A stretch of 64,000 nucleotides of DNA from contig NZ_LUUB01000129.1 of assembly GCF_001641635.1 (NCBI RefSeq), positions 21,349-85,348 of the forward strand, in the 5' to 3' direction. A model generated the notes under the pieces. The model was given only the letters and a program-made list of their open reading frames with translations, did no database searches and was not told the origin of the DNA. Origin of the DNA: Bradyrhizobium centrolobii. Its GTDB lineage: Bacteria; Pseudomonadota; Alphaproteobacteria; Rhizobiales; Xanthobacteraceae. This document shows, piece after piece, positions 33,436 to 42,066 of this stretch; position 1 is the stretch's first letter; each line of letters opens with the position of its first letter. A program made the position numbers and the translations under genes.

Positions 33436-34845
33436 ATGAGCGACATACAGGCCCAGTTTTCCGTTCTGAAGCAGACTGCTGATGCGAAGGTGGTCGATGC
33501 GATTGCGCACCTCATCGACCACGGCGAGGATCATGAGCTCAACCGCGTCAATGTCCTCGATTTCTCCCGGCAGCATGGTCTCGACGAAGAGCGCGTGATC
33601 TCCGCCTTCCTGCATTCGGCTCGGCTCGGACTGTTCGATCTCGGCTGGAACGTGCTGTGCCCGGGATGCGGCGGGGTGCTGGGGGCGCATTCGACGCTGA
33701 AGGCGCTCAAGCCGGACGATTATCACTGCGCGCTCTGTGCCTGCGGCTACAAGGCGTCCGTCGACGATCAGGTCGAAGTGTCCTTCACGGTGAACCCGCG
33801 TGTGCGGAAGATCGCCGCGCATGATCCCGACTCGCTCCCGGTTTGGGAGTACTTCAAGCAGGTGTTCTGGAGCTCCGGTGTCGACTTCAACAAGGAATCG
33901 TTTTCGACGCTGGCCAACGAGGTGACGCTGGATACACTCGAATTGCCGGCCGGCGAGAAGGCGATCATGTCGCTGCAGCTGCCGAACGATTTCATCATCA
34001 TCTTCGAACCGGTGACGCACGCAGCCCAGTTCATCGACGTCCAGGGTGAGCCGACCAAGGATCGCCAGCAGCTCGCCATCATGTACAACAAGGTGCGGGC
34101 GCCGACGGGAACCGCGACGATGCGGCCGGGTCCGTTGCGGCTGTCGCTGGAGAACCAGGCCGGCGTGCGCGTGCTGCCGTCGGTGTTCATCGCGGCCGAG
34201 GCGCTTCATCACCTCATCGGCAAGCGCAAGCCGTTCCTGACGGCCAAGCGCATGCTGTCGAACCAGACCTTCCGTGACGTATTCAAGGCCGATAATCTCA
34301 ACATCGACCAGCGGCTCCAGATCACCTCGCTGACGTTCCTGTTCACCGACCTGAAGGGCTCGACCGCGCTCTACGCGCGCGTCGGCGATCTCGCCGCCTT
34401 CGATCTCGTGCGTGCGCATTTCCATGCGCTGCTGGAGATCATCGCCTCGGAGAAGGGCGCGGTGGTGAAGACTATCGGCGACGCTGTGATGGCGACCTTC
34501 GTCCGCCCCGAGCACGCGATCGTCGCGGGCCTGCGGATGCGTGCGGCCATGGACAAGCTCAACGAGCAGCGCGGCACTGCCGATCTCATCGTCAAGATCG
34601 GCATCCATGAGGGGCCGTGCCTTGCGGTGATGCTCAACGAGCGGCAGGACTATTTCGGCCAGACCGTCAACATTGCCGCGCGCGTGCAGAGCCTGTCGAC
34701 CGCGCAGGAGATCCACATCACCGGCCCGGTGCTGGATGCGCCGGCGGTCGCCGAAATTCTCGAACAACGCGCGATCAAGCCGATCCAAAAAGAGGCGGCC
34801 CTGCGCGGCATCGCCGACAAGATGGTGGTGTACGAGATACCGTGA
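33436..34845 (+). CDS. DUF5939 / class III adenylate cyclase
   Basis: A 469-residue protein. The first 270 residues contain a domain with the zinc-ribbon-like motifs CPGCGGVLG and CALCACG (four cysteines, about residues 76-79 and 101-107), a helical part and a beta domain ending in VFIAAEALHHLIG: this is the DUF5939 layout. The last 190 residues are a nucleotide-cyclase domain: FLFTDLKGSTALYARVGD with the first metal Asp, VVKTIGDAVMATFV with the second, and FGQTVNIAARVQSLS. All catalytic residues are seen. The N-terminal domain may sense a ligand, which is inference. It is the second cyclase in the window. Confidence 0.9.
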   Translation: MSDIQAQFSVLKQTADAKVVDAIAHLIDHGEDHELNRVNVLDFSRQHGLDEERVISAFLHSARLGLFDLGWNVLCPGCGGVLGAHSTLKALKPDDYHCALCACGYKASVDDQVEVSFTVNPRVRKIAAHDPDSLPVWEYFKQVFWSSGVDFNKESFSTLANEVTLDTLELPAGEKAIMSLQLPNDFIIIFEPVTHAAQFIDVQGEPTKDRQQLAIMYNKVRAPTGTATMRPGPLRLSLENQAGVRVLPSVFIAAEALHHLIGKRKPFLTAKRMLSNQTFRDVFKADNLNIDQRLQITSLTFLFTDLKGSTALYARVGDLAAFDLVRAHFHALLEIIASEKGAVVKTIGDAVMATFVRPEHAIVAGLRMRAAMDKLNEQRGTADLIVKIGIHEGPCLAVMLNERQDYFGQTVNIAARVQSLSTAQEIHITGPVLDAPAVAEILEQRAIKPIQKEAALRGIADKMVVYEIP

Positions 34846-34902
34846 GGTTTGGACGAAGCCGCCGTGATCGACGTCATCGCGAACGGAGCACCATATCTCC
34901 CC

Positions 34903-35030
34903 AACGTCGTCCTGGCGAAAGCCAGGACCCGCGGAATCCATCAGTGACGGCGGCCGGAGTTCCGAACGACCAGTCGTCGCAAAACTCATGCTGGGGTGAT
35001 GGATCCTGGTTTTCGCCAGGACGACATCAG
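34903..35030. repeat. Extragenic palindrome, 'GTCGTCCTGGCGAAAGCCAGGAC' family
   Basis: Within a 345-base gap between the cyclase and terB, the left block (GTCGTCCTGGCGAAAGCCAG) and the right block (CTGGTTTTCGCCAGGACGAC) are reverse complements with small changes, around a 75-base spacer. No gene is seen in the gap. Confidence 0.75.
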
Positions 35031-35190
35031 TGGAGACGGCTTGATCGCGCGCCCTGGTATCTGAAGACGCCCATATTGCCGAAACGTAATGCACGCGCCG
35101 AACTGACGCACGTTGCGCCGGTTGAGTTTCCTGCTCATATAATGGCTTGCAAAGCCGCTTCCTGCGGCTTCATCAATTTCGGTAGGACTC

Positions 35191-35679
35191 ATGCTCGACG
35201 GTCTGCGCCAATTCATCGCTGAGATTGTTGCCCCTCATGGCCAGGACCGCGCCTTCGGCGACGGCGATTACCGGCTGGCGGCAACGGCGCTGCTCATCCA
35301 TGTGATCTCGCTGGACGGTCAACCGACGGAGACCGAGCAGCGCAAGCTGCACAGCCTGATTGAAAACCATTTCGGGCTTGATCGCGGCACCGCCGATCGC
35401 CTGATCGCCGATGCGACCCAGGTCGAGGGCGAGGCCGTCGACCTCTATCATTTCACCAGCGTCATCATGCGCTCGCTCGACGAAGAGGGACGCAAGCGCA
35501 TCGTCCAGATGATGTGGGAGCTGGTCTATGCCGACAGCCAGGTGAGCGAGTTCGAAGACAACGTGGTCTGGCGCGCGTCCGACCTGCTCGGCATATCCCA
35601 GCGCGACCGCATCGACCTGAAGCACGCCGTCGCCAATCGCGCCGGTGGTCAGGTGAAGGACGGCGCCGTCGGCGCTTGA
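35191..35679 (+). CDS. TerB-family protein
   Basis: A 162-residue protein made almost wholly of helices, with the TerB signature L-x-x-H-V-I-S-L-D-G (LLIHVISLDGQPTETEQRKL) and the second half repeat VQMMWELVYADSQVSEFEDNVVWRASDLLG. The conserved acidic residues that bind metal in this fold (D-G-x-x-x-x-x-E and A-D-x-x-x-x-x-x-E) are present. TerB proteins are named for tellurite resistance but are mostly of unknown role, often linked to stress or phage response. The start is the ATG at 35,191. It stands alone, between repeat DNA and an SDR gene. Confidence 0.88.
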   Translation: MLDGLRQFIAEIVAPHGQDRAFGDGDYRLAATALLIHVISLDGQPTETEQRKLHSLIENHFGLDRGTADRLIADATQVEGEAVDLYHFTSVIMRSLDEEGRKRIVQMMWELVYADSQVSEFEDNVVWRASDLLGISQRDRIDLKHAVANRAGGQVKDGAVGA

Positions 35680-35909
35680 GCCGCCTCGTCCCGCCGCTCG
35701 TCGGGCGTGTGATCGCGACATGACGAAACTTTAATGTATCGGCGGCCCGCGCTTGCCGCCGGAAAACCCTGCAAATCAGCGGGTTTTCCCGCTTTGCCTA
35801 TCATTCGCGCAACGCGCCATGCAGCGTGGCAGCTTGCGTCGCGCACGCGGCCTATGCTCTCGTTTCAGCGTTGTCGTTAAGATTTTCCCGCCTCTAAGAG
35901 ACTTCGATC

Positions 35910-36689
35910 GTGACCGAGCGCGTGACGCTGATTACCGGTGCTTCGGCCGGCATAGGCACGGAGCTGGCGCGCGTGTTCGCCGCGAACGGACACCGCCTGG
36001 TGCTGACGGCACGCAGGGCGGATCGCCTCGAGGCACTCGCGAGCGAGCTTTCGGCCAAAGGCGGCAAGAAGCCGATCGTGGTCGCTTGCGACCTGCAAGC
36101 CGCGGATGCCGGCGAGAAGATCGCGGCAGCCCTCGCAGCCGAAGGTGTCGAGCTCGATCATCTCGTCAACAATGCCGGCTTCGGCGTGTTCGGCGATGCG
36201 ATCAAGCGCGATCGCGCCGAGCAGCTCGGCATCATCGACGTGAACATCCGTGCGCTGACGGATCTGTCGCTGCGCTTCGCCGACCAGCTCATCCGCAACA
36301 AGGGCGGCATTCTCAATGTCGGCTCGGTTGCGGGCTTCCTGCCCGGCCCCGGCATGGCCGTCTACTACGCGTCCAAGGCCTATGTGATCTCCTTTACCGA
36401 GGCGTTGCGCTGCGAGCTCGGCAAGCACGGCGTGCGTGTCACCGTACTTTGCCCGGGTCCGGTGCCCTCGGAGTTTCAGGCCCGCGCGGGCTTTGCCCCC
36501 GGCTTCGATTCCGCGATCCTCAACGTTTCCGCCGCCGACGTCGCGCTGGCTGCCTATCGCGGCCTGATGGCAGACAAGCGGGCGGTCCTGCCCGGTCTCG
36601 GCATCAAGATCGTGCCGTTTCTGCTGCGGTTTTTCCCGCGCGGCTTCATCCTGGCCGCGGTCGGCCGGTTTCAGAGGCGCAAGCGCTAG
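35910..36689 (+). CDS. Short-chain dehydrogenase/reductase
   Basis: A 259-residue classical SDR. The nucleotide-binding motif TGASAGIGTELARVFAANG is at the N-terminus, NNAGFG at about residue 86, and the catalytic S-x-x-x-Y-Y-A-S-K block in GSVAGFLPGPGMAVYYASKAYV. The final part VGRFQRRKR is basic and preceded by a hydrophobic stretch (KIVPFLLRFFPRGFILAAV), which suggests membrane association, as in the DltE-like subfamily. The substrate is not predictable. Confidence 0.93.
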   Translation: MTERVTLITGASAGIGTELARVFAANGHRLVLTARRADRLEALASELSAKGGKKPIVVACDLQAADAGEKIAAALAAEGVELDHLVNNAGFGVFGDAIKRDRAEQLGIIDVNIRALTDLSLRFADQLIRNKGGILNVGSVAGFLPGPGMAVYYASKAYVISFTEALRCELGKHGVRVTVLCPGPVPSEFQARAGFAPGFDSAILNVSAADVALAAYRGLMADKRAVLPGLGIKIVPFLLRFFPRGFILAAVGRFQRRKR

Positions 36690-36817
36690 GATGGAGGCGA
36701 CGGCGGCCCCGTATTGGCCCGGAGCTTGCCTCCATCACGGCGCGTGCGCGAACTCACACGAAATTAACGATCGCTTAGTTATGCTGGCGGTCTGAACCGT
36801 TAGCACTCGCAGAGGCA

Positions 36818-37621
36818 ATGTCGCTCCGGACGGACAGGCTTGGTGGTGCAGAGGTGGTGCCCTTCCCCCGACGACGGGCGCCCGGCGCGGCCGCCTCCGA
36901 TCGCGAAAGCCGCTTGCCGGTTCTGATCGTCCTGCACCAGGAGTCCTCGACGCCCGGCCGTGTCGGCAACGCCTTGCGCGCGCTCGGCCATCGACTAGAC
37001 ATCCGCCGGCCGCGCTTCGGCGATCCCCTGCCCGAGACGCTTCAAGCGCATGCCGGTGCCGTTTTCTTCGGCGGTCCAATGAGCGCCAATGACTCCGAGG
37101 ACTACATTCGCCGCGAGATCGATTGGATCGAAATTCCGCTCCGCGAACAGCGGCCGTTCCTCGGCATCTGCCTGGGCGCACAGATGCTCGCGATGCAACT
37201 CGGTGCCCGCGTTGCGCCGCATCCCGACGCGCTGACGCAGATTGGCTATTACCCGATCCGCCCGACCGCTGCGGGACAAGCCCTCTGCCCGGACTGGCCG
37301 GCGCAGGTGTATCACTGGCATCGCGAGGGTTTTGAGCTGCCTCCTGGTGCCGAACTGCTCGCCGAGGGCGACGATTTTCCGGTGCAGGCGTTCCGCGCCG
37401 GCAGTGCCTTCGGCGTCCAGTTTCATCCCGACGTGACCTACGCGATGATGCATTGCTGGACCACGCGCAGCTATGATGGTCTCAGCGCCCCCGGGGCACG
37501 GCAGCGCCATCATCATTTCGCGGATCGCGCGGTCTATGACGTTGCGGAACGCGCCTGGCTCGATCATTTCATCGGCGGCTGGCTGGCGCACCGGCCAGCG
37601 CTGGCGCAAGCCGCCGAGTGA
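36818..37621 (+). CDS. Class I glutamine amidotransferase-like protein
   Basis: A 267-residue protein. After a basic N-terminal tail, PVLIVLHQESSTPGRVGN starts the Rossmann-like fold. The nucleophile cysteine is in GICLGAQMLAMQLGA, and the His in GVQFHPDVT. The usual catalytic Glu after HP is an Asp here (HPD). In the standalone GATase1 family this still suggests glutamine hydrolysis or a related thiol reaction, as in GMP-synthase-like proteins used for small-molecule or polyamine breakdown. The acceptor is unknown. The start is the ATG at 36,818. Confidence 0.88.
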   Translation: MSLRTDRLGGAEVVPFPRRRAPGAAASDRESRLPVLIVLHQESSTPGRVGNALRALGHRLDIRRPRFGDPLPETLQAHAGAVFFGGPMSANDSEDYIRREIDWIEIPLREQRPFLGICLGAQMLAMQLGARVAPHPDALTQIGYYPIRPTAAGQALCPDWPAQVYHWHREGFELPPGAELLAEGDDFPVQAFRAGSAFGVQFHPDVTYAMMHCWTTRSYDGLSAPGARQRHHHFADRAVYDVAERAWLDHFIGGWLAHRPALAQAAE

Positions 37622-37726
37622 TCGCGCGCTCGCTGCGCCTTCGTCCTTGCCCCATCGCTGAATGTGCTAGGCTCTCTCCCAATGAGCGCACGCAAAGGCG
37701 TGCAGATAAAACAAAGGGAGAGCGCC

Positions 37727-38539
37727 GTGGCCTATGAGCACATTCTCTATGAGGTGAGCGACAAGATCGCGACCATCACGCTCAATCGCCCCGATCGGAT
37801 GAATGCGTGGACGCCGATCATGGAGCGCGACGTGCGTCACGCGATGGAAGCGTCAAGCGCCGATGACAATGTCCGCGTCATCGTGCTCACCGGCGCCGGC
37901 CGCGCCTTCTGCGCCGGCGCCGACATGGATGCGCTGAAGGGCCTGGATCCCAATGACGTCAGACGCGCCTCGAGCCTGCCGCCCTTCGACATGAACCGCC
38001 GCCCGGACTGGCAGACGCGTTATGCCTTCTATCCGTCGATCGGAAAGCCTGTGATTGCCATGCTCAACGGCGCAACCGCGGGCATTGGGCTCGTGCACGC
38101 GCTCTATTGCGACCTGCGCTTTGCCGCCGACAACACCGTGTTCACCACCGCCTTCGCGCGGCGCGGACTTATCGCCGAACACGGAATCTCCTGGATGCTG
38201 CCGCGCATCGTTGGCCATGCCAATGCGATGGATCTGCTGCTGTCGGCCCGGCGCGTGGGAAGCGACGAGGCGCTGCGGATCGGGCTGGTCAACCGGCTCT
38301 GCCCGCCCGAGAAGCTGCGCGAGGAGACCTACGCCTACGCCCGCGATCTCGCCGATTTCGTCTCGCCGAGCGCGATGGCCGTGATCAAGCGGCAGCTCTA
38401 CGAGGTGCCATTCCAGACGCTCGCCGAAGCCACCATCGAGGCCAACCGGGAGATGCTGATCGCGCTGAACGGCAGCGACTTCCGGGAGGGCGTGGCAAGC
38501 TTCATGGAGAAGCGGCCGCCGCGGTTCACGGGGAGGTAG
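37727..38539 (+). CDS. Enoyl-CoA hydratase/isomerase
   Basis: A crotonase-fold protein of about 270 residues. The oxyanion-hole segments GAGRAFCAGADMDALKG and NGATAGIGLVHALYCDLRFA are clear, and GLIAEHGISWMLPRIVG follows as usual, with the glutamate of the active site region. It would hydrate enoyl-CoA in fatty-acid or amino-acid breakdown, in the cytosol. I start it at the GTG at 37,727, which has AAGGGAGAG nine bases before; an upstream ATG at 37,682 would add 15 residues. The exact substrate is unknown. Confidence 0.92.
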   Translation: MAYEHILYEVSDKIATITLNRPDRMNAWTPIMERDVRHAMEASSADDNVRVIVLTGAGRAFCAGADMDALKGLDPNDVRRASSLPPFDMNRRPDWQTRYAFYPSIGKPVIAMLNGATAGIGLVHALYCDLRFAADNTVFTTAFARRGLIAEHGISWMLPRIVGHANAMDLLLSARRVGSDEALRIGLVNRLCPPEKLREETYAYARDLADFVSPSAMAVIKRQLYEVPFQTLAEATIEANREMLIALNGSDFREGVASFMEKRPPRFTGR

Positions 38540-38565
38540 GGGAGACTGTTTGACAGTCCGGCTTC

Positions 38566-38648
38566 GCCCTTTGGGCTTCGCCGGACACCACGCTTCGCCC
38601 CTCGGGCTCTTGCGTGGCTGCGCCACGCGTAGCCCGAAGGGCGAAGCG

Positions 38649-38655
<7 letters not shown>
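38566..38655. repeat. Palindromic repeat next to tRNA-Ala
   Basis: CCACGCTTCGCCC at the left pairs with GGGCGAAGCGTGG at the right, with an inner CGTGGCTGCGCCACG hairpin. It overlaps the very end of the tRNA gene and could serve as its terminator on the minus strand. Confidence 0.7.
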
Positions 38656-38724
<69 letters not shown>

Positions 38725-38910
38725 GTCGCGGGCCGCTCTGGTAAACGCGGCCGACAACCGGCGCCATTTAAGTCCCCGGCAAGGTCAAGTCAAGGACGGG
38801 CGTAACCCGCTTTTAGCCCTGTGGGAGTGGGACTTCCCTTGTTTGGGCCGGGGGGAACCGATATCTAGCAAAAGCCGTCAGTCCCCACCGGAACCAGAGT
38901 TTCCCCAGCC

Positions 38911-39201
38911 ATGCGTGCCGTTCTCGACATCGTCATCATCGTGCTTGACCTCTACGTCTGGCTGCTGATCGCGTCCGCGATCCTGTCCTGGTTGATCGCC
39001 TTCAACGTCGTGAACACCCGCAACCAGTTCGTCTCGGCCGTGGCGGAGTTCCTCTACCGCATTACCGAGCCGGTCCTGGCGCCGATTCGCAACTTCATGC
39101 CCAATCTGGGCGGCATCGACATCTCGCCGATCATCCTGATTCTGATCATCATGTTCATCGAACGGGTGATCATGTACTACATCTACCCGAACGTACTCTA
39201 A
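38911..39201 (+). CDS. YggT-family integral membrane protein
   Basis: A 96-residue protein with two membrane segments: VLDIVIIVLDLYVWLLIASAILSWLI and ISPIILILIIMFIERVIMYYI (in parts). The conserved YggT motif, F-L-Y-R-I-T-E-P-V-L-A-P-I-R, lies between them. YggT proteins are linked to division and osmotic adaptation; in plants relatives act in chloroplast division. Its neighbours DUF167 (17 bases downstream) and folD make a common proteobacterial cluster. Confidence 0.93.
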   Translation: MRAVLDIVIIVLDLYVWLLIASAILSWLIAFNVVNTRNQFVSAVAEFLYRITEPVLAPIRNFMPNLGGIDISPIILILIIMFIERVIMYYIYPNVL

Positions 39202-39218
39202 GCGACGCGGGCGGAGTC

Positions 39219-39560
39219 TTGGTTGCAGGCGAGCCCTGGCGCACCTCCACCTCGGGCATCAGCATTGCCGTGCGCGTGACGCCGCGCGGCGGCCGCGACG
39301 ATATCGACGGGATCGAGCAGCTCTCCGACGGCCGCAGCGTGCTCAAGGTGCGCGTGCGCGCCATTGCCGATGGCGGCGAGGCCAATCGGGCGGTTTTGGC
39401 ATTGCTGGCAAAATCGCTCGGTGTGCCCAAGGCCAGCGTGAAGTTGTTGTCCGGAGCGACGTCGCGATTGAAGCAGATCGGGGTCGATGGCGATCCGGCG
39501 CGGCTCGGCGACATGCTGCGCCAGCTCGCCTCGGCCAAATCTAAAGATCTAAGGAACTGA
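39219..39560 (+). CDS. DUF167 family protein (YggU-like)
   Basis: A 113-residue protein starting at a TTG codon. The core, SIAVRVTPRGGRDDI, then VLKVRVRAIADGGEANRAVLALLAKSLGV, SVKLLSGATSRLKQIGV, is the standard DUF167 sequence (YggU in E. coli), with no known function. GGCGGAG lies before the TTG, which starts 17 bases after yggT. The pairing of yggT and yggU genes is conserved in proteobacteria, so they probably act in one process. Confidence 0.92.
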   Translation: MVAGEPWRTSTSGISIAVRVTPRGGRDDIDGIEQLSDGRSVLKVRVRAIADGGEANRAVLALLAKSLGVPKASVKLLSGATSRLKQIGVDGDPARLGDMLRQLASAKSKDLRN

Positions 39561-39561
39561 C

Positions 39562-40446
39562 ATGACGGCCAAGATCATCGATGGGAAAGTCATCGCCGCG
39601 GAACTCCGTGACCGAGTCGCCGGCGAGGTCGCCCGCGTCAAGCGCGAGCACAATCTGGTGCCGGGGCTTGCGGTGGTTCTGGTCGGCAACGACCCCGCGA
39701 GCGAAGTCTATGTCCGCTCCAAGCACACCCAGACCCAGGCTGCCGGCATGGCCTCGTTCGAGCACAAGCTGCCGGCCGACGTCTCGCAGGGAGATCTGCT
39801 GGCGCTCGTTGCAAAACTCAATCGCGATCCCGCCGTTCACGGCATTTTGGTGCAACTACCGCTGCCGAAGGGTCTCAACACCGAGGCCGTAATCAATGCC
39901 ATCGATCCCGCCAAGGACGTCGATGGGCTGCATCCGAACAATGCCGGCCGCCTTGCCGGCGGCTTCGAGGCGCTGTCGCCCTGCACGCCGCTCGGCTGCA
40001 TCATCCTGACCAAAAGCGTGCATGCCTCGCTCGAAGGCATGAACGCCATCGTCATCGGCCGCTCCAACCTAGTCGGCCGCCCGCTGGTGCAGCTGCTTCT
40101 GAACGAGAACGCCACGGTGACGATCGCGCATTCGCGCTCGCGCGACCTGCCCGGGCTCGTGAAACGCGCCGACCTTGTCTACGCGGCGGTCGGCAAGCCG
40201 GAGATGGTGCGCGGCGACTGGTTGAAGCCGGGTGCGACCGTGATCGATGTCGGCATCAACCGCATCCCGAAGGAGGACGGCAAGACCCGCCTCGTCGGTG
40301 ACGTCGCCTATCAGGAAGCGCTTGGTGTTGCCGGCGCGATCACGCCGGTACCCGGCGGCGTCGGCCAGATGACGGTCGCCTGCCTCCTGGTGAACACGCT
40401 CCGCGCCGCCTGCGCGATCGCAGGCCTGCCGAAGCCGGCGGTTTGA
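39562..40446 (+). CDS. folD: Bifunctional methylenetetrahydrofolate dehydrogenase/cyclohydrolase
   Basis: FolD oxidises 5,10-methylene-THF with NADP and hydrolyses the product to 10-formyl-THF, supplying one-carbon units. The 294-residue protein has GNDPASEVYVRSKHTQ with the catalytic lysine, QLPLPKGLN, DVDGLHPNNAGRL, the Rossmann motif VIGRSNLVGRP and the end PVPGGVGQMTVACLL. Length and order are normal. The ATG sits one base after the DUF167 stop, with AAGGA before it. Confidence 0.97.
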   Translation: MTAKIIDGKVIAAELRDRVAGEVARVKREHNLVPGLAVVLVGNDPASEVYVRSKHTQTQAAGMASFEHKLPADVSQGDLLALVAKLNRDPAVHGILVQLPLPKGLNTEAVINAIDPAKDVDGLHPNNAGRLAGGFEALSPCTPLGCIILTKSVHASLEGMNAIVIGRSNLVGRPLVQLLLNENATVTIAHSRSRDLPGLVKRADLVYAAVGKPEMVRGDWLKPGATVIDVGINRIPKEDGKTRLVGDVAYQEALGVAGAITPVPGGVGQMTVACLLVNTLRAACAIAGLPKPAV

Positions 40447-40578
40447 AGTGTCATTCCGGGGTGCGCCAACAGGTCCGGGCGAAGCCGGGCCCGATGACAG
40501 GCTCCGCGCGAACCCGGAATCTCGCGCCATAACTTCTGGATTCCGGGTTCGGCTCTTCGAGCCGCCCCGGAATGACAA
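40447..40578. repeat. Extragenic palindrome between folD and ppa
   Basis: GTCATTCCGGGG at the left and CCCCGGAATGAC at the right are exact reverse complements; inner copies of CCCGGAATC and GATTCCGGG also pair. It lies between convergent genes and belongs to the family at 28,580. Confidence 0.8.
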
Positions 40579-41115
40579 CTAGGCCTTCTTCTTTTTCGCC
40601 CGATCCATGCCTTGGAGGATCAATTTGTGGGCGTCGTCCGGGCCGCCCCAGCGCAGGATCTTCACCCACTTGCCCTTCTCGAGATCCTTGTAGTGCTCGA
40701 AGAAGTGCTGAATCTGCTGCAGCGTGATGTCCGGCAGGTCGCTGTAGGACTTCACCTTGTCGTAGCGCTGCGTCAGCTTTGACGACGGCACGGCCAGAAT
40801 CTTCTCGTCGCCGCCGGCTTCGTCCTCCATGAACAGCACGCCGACGGGGCGCACGCTCATGACGGCGCCGGGGATGATGGCGCGGGTGTTGACGATCAGG
40901 ACGTCGCAGGGGTCGCCGTCGTCGGATAGCGTGTGCGGGATGAAGCCGTAGTTCCCGGGGTAACGCATCGGCGTGTACAGGAAGCGGTCTACGACCAGCG
41001 TGCCGGCCTCCTTGTCCATCTCGTATTTGATCGGTTCACCGCCCACCGGCACTTCGATGATGACGTTGACTTCGTGTGGCGTTTTGGTCCCGATCGAGAC
41101 CGCATCGATACGCAT
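40579..41115 (-). CDS. ppa: Inorganic pyrophosphatase
   Basis: A 178-residue family I soluble pyrophosphatase, which hydrolyses PPi from biosynthesis. The signature DDGDPCDVLIV carries the metal-binding aspartates, and RFLYTPMRYPGNYGFIP the conserved strand. Length is standard. It is convergent with folD, with a palindromic repeat between. Confidence 0.97.
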   Translation of the reverse strand: MRIDAVSIGTKTPHEVNVIIEVPVGGEPIKYEMDKEAGTLVVDRFLYTPMRYPGNYGFIPHTLSDDGDPCDVLIVNTRAIIPGAVMSVRPVGVLFMEDEAGGDEKILAVPSSKLTQRYDKVKSYSDLPDITLQQIQHFFEHYKDLEKGKWVKILRWGGPDDAHKLILQGMDRAKKKKA

Positions 41116-41291
41116 TCAAAGCTCCGTTATTGCCGAGGTGAAATCGCGCCCGGCAGCGATTTGGCACTGTCATACGCGGGCTTGGCACGCCTATCCATCG
41201 CGTTTTTGTGAAATTATGAATCCAGCGACCACCGGCTCAAAAGGCAACGGTATCGACGGAGGGAAACGCTGCCGGCTGACGTTTCAGCAGC

Positions 41292-41801
41292 TCAATTGGT
41301 CCAGGCGAAGGCAACCTTGTCCAGCGATTTCGGCCCGAACCGTTCCGAGGAGCGCGCCACCATGCGGCCGCCCAGCGCGCGGTAGAATTCCGTCGCCGGA
41401 TCGTTGTCCGACAGCGCCCACACCACCATGCTCTTCAGGCCGCTTTGCATCAGGTCGCGGCGGGCGGCGGCGAACAGCCGACGGCCGAAGCCGAGACCCT
41501 GGAATTCCGGACGCAGATAGAGCTCGTAGATCTCGCCGTCGAAATGCAGGCTGCGGGCGCGGTTACGGCCGTAATTGGCATAACCTGCGATCTTGTCGCC
41601 GAACACCAGCACGCTGACGCGGCTGCCCTTGCGGATCGCGCTGTCCCACCATTGCGGACCCCGGCGATTGATCAGCTTTTCCAGCTCGGCGCCGGGAATG
41701 ATGCCCTGATAGGCCGAGCGCCAGGCTTCGTCATGGGTGGACGCCACTGCAGCAGCGTCTGCAGCTTTGGCCGGCCGGACCTCGATCAGGGTTGTGCTCA
41801 T
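41292..41801 (-). CDS. GNAT-family N-acetyltransferase
   Basis: A 169-residue protein with the GNAT fold: IEVRPAKAADAAAVASTHDEAW at the N-terminus, EIYELYLRPEFQGLGFGRRLFAAARRDL with the acetyl-CoA loop Q-G-L-G-F-G at the centre, then the late MVVWALSDNDPATEFYRALGG. The substrate cannot be predicted. The start is MSTTLIEVR at 41,801; 12 more codons (41,837) lack a good ribosome-binding site. Confidence 0.9.
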   Translation of the reverse strand: MSTTLIEVRPAKAADAAAVASTHDEAWRSAYQGIIPGAELEKLINRRGPQWWDSAIRKGSRVSVLVFGDKIAGYANYGRNRARSLHFDGEIYELYLRPEFQGLGFGRRLFAAARRDLMQSGLKSMVVWALSDNDPATEFYRALGGRMVARSSERFGPKSLDKVAFAWTN

Positions 41802-42066
41802 GGAGACGATCAAACCAAGTCGCCGCGCCGGCGGCAAGACCTATCGTTAATTATGGGTTAACCTGTGGACTTTCTGCATCAGTATTTTAACCAGTTGTAC
41901 CGAAAGAGGACAAGACGCCCGTTCGAGTGGCAACGGCTTGTCATGCGTCGGTGCAAAACTCCCGTGCGGCAGCAAATGGACGGAGCTGGCGACGCAGAAA
42001 GTCCGCCCGGAATGATTCGTTCCTATTAGTCTGGCCATCGCTGTCCGTGTTCGCCTTCGGCAATTC

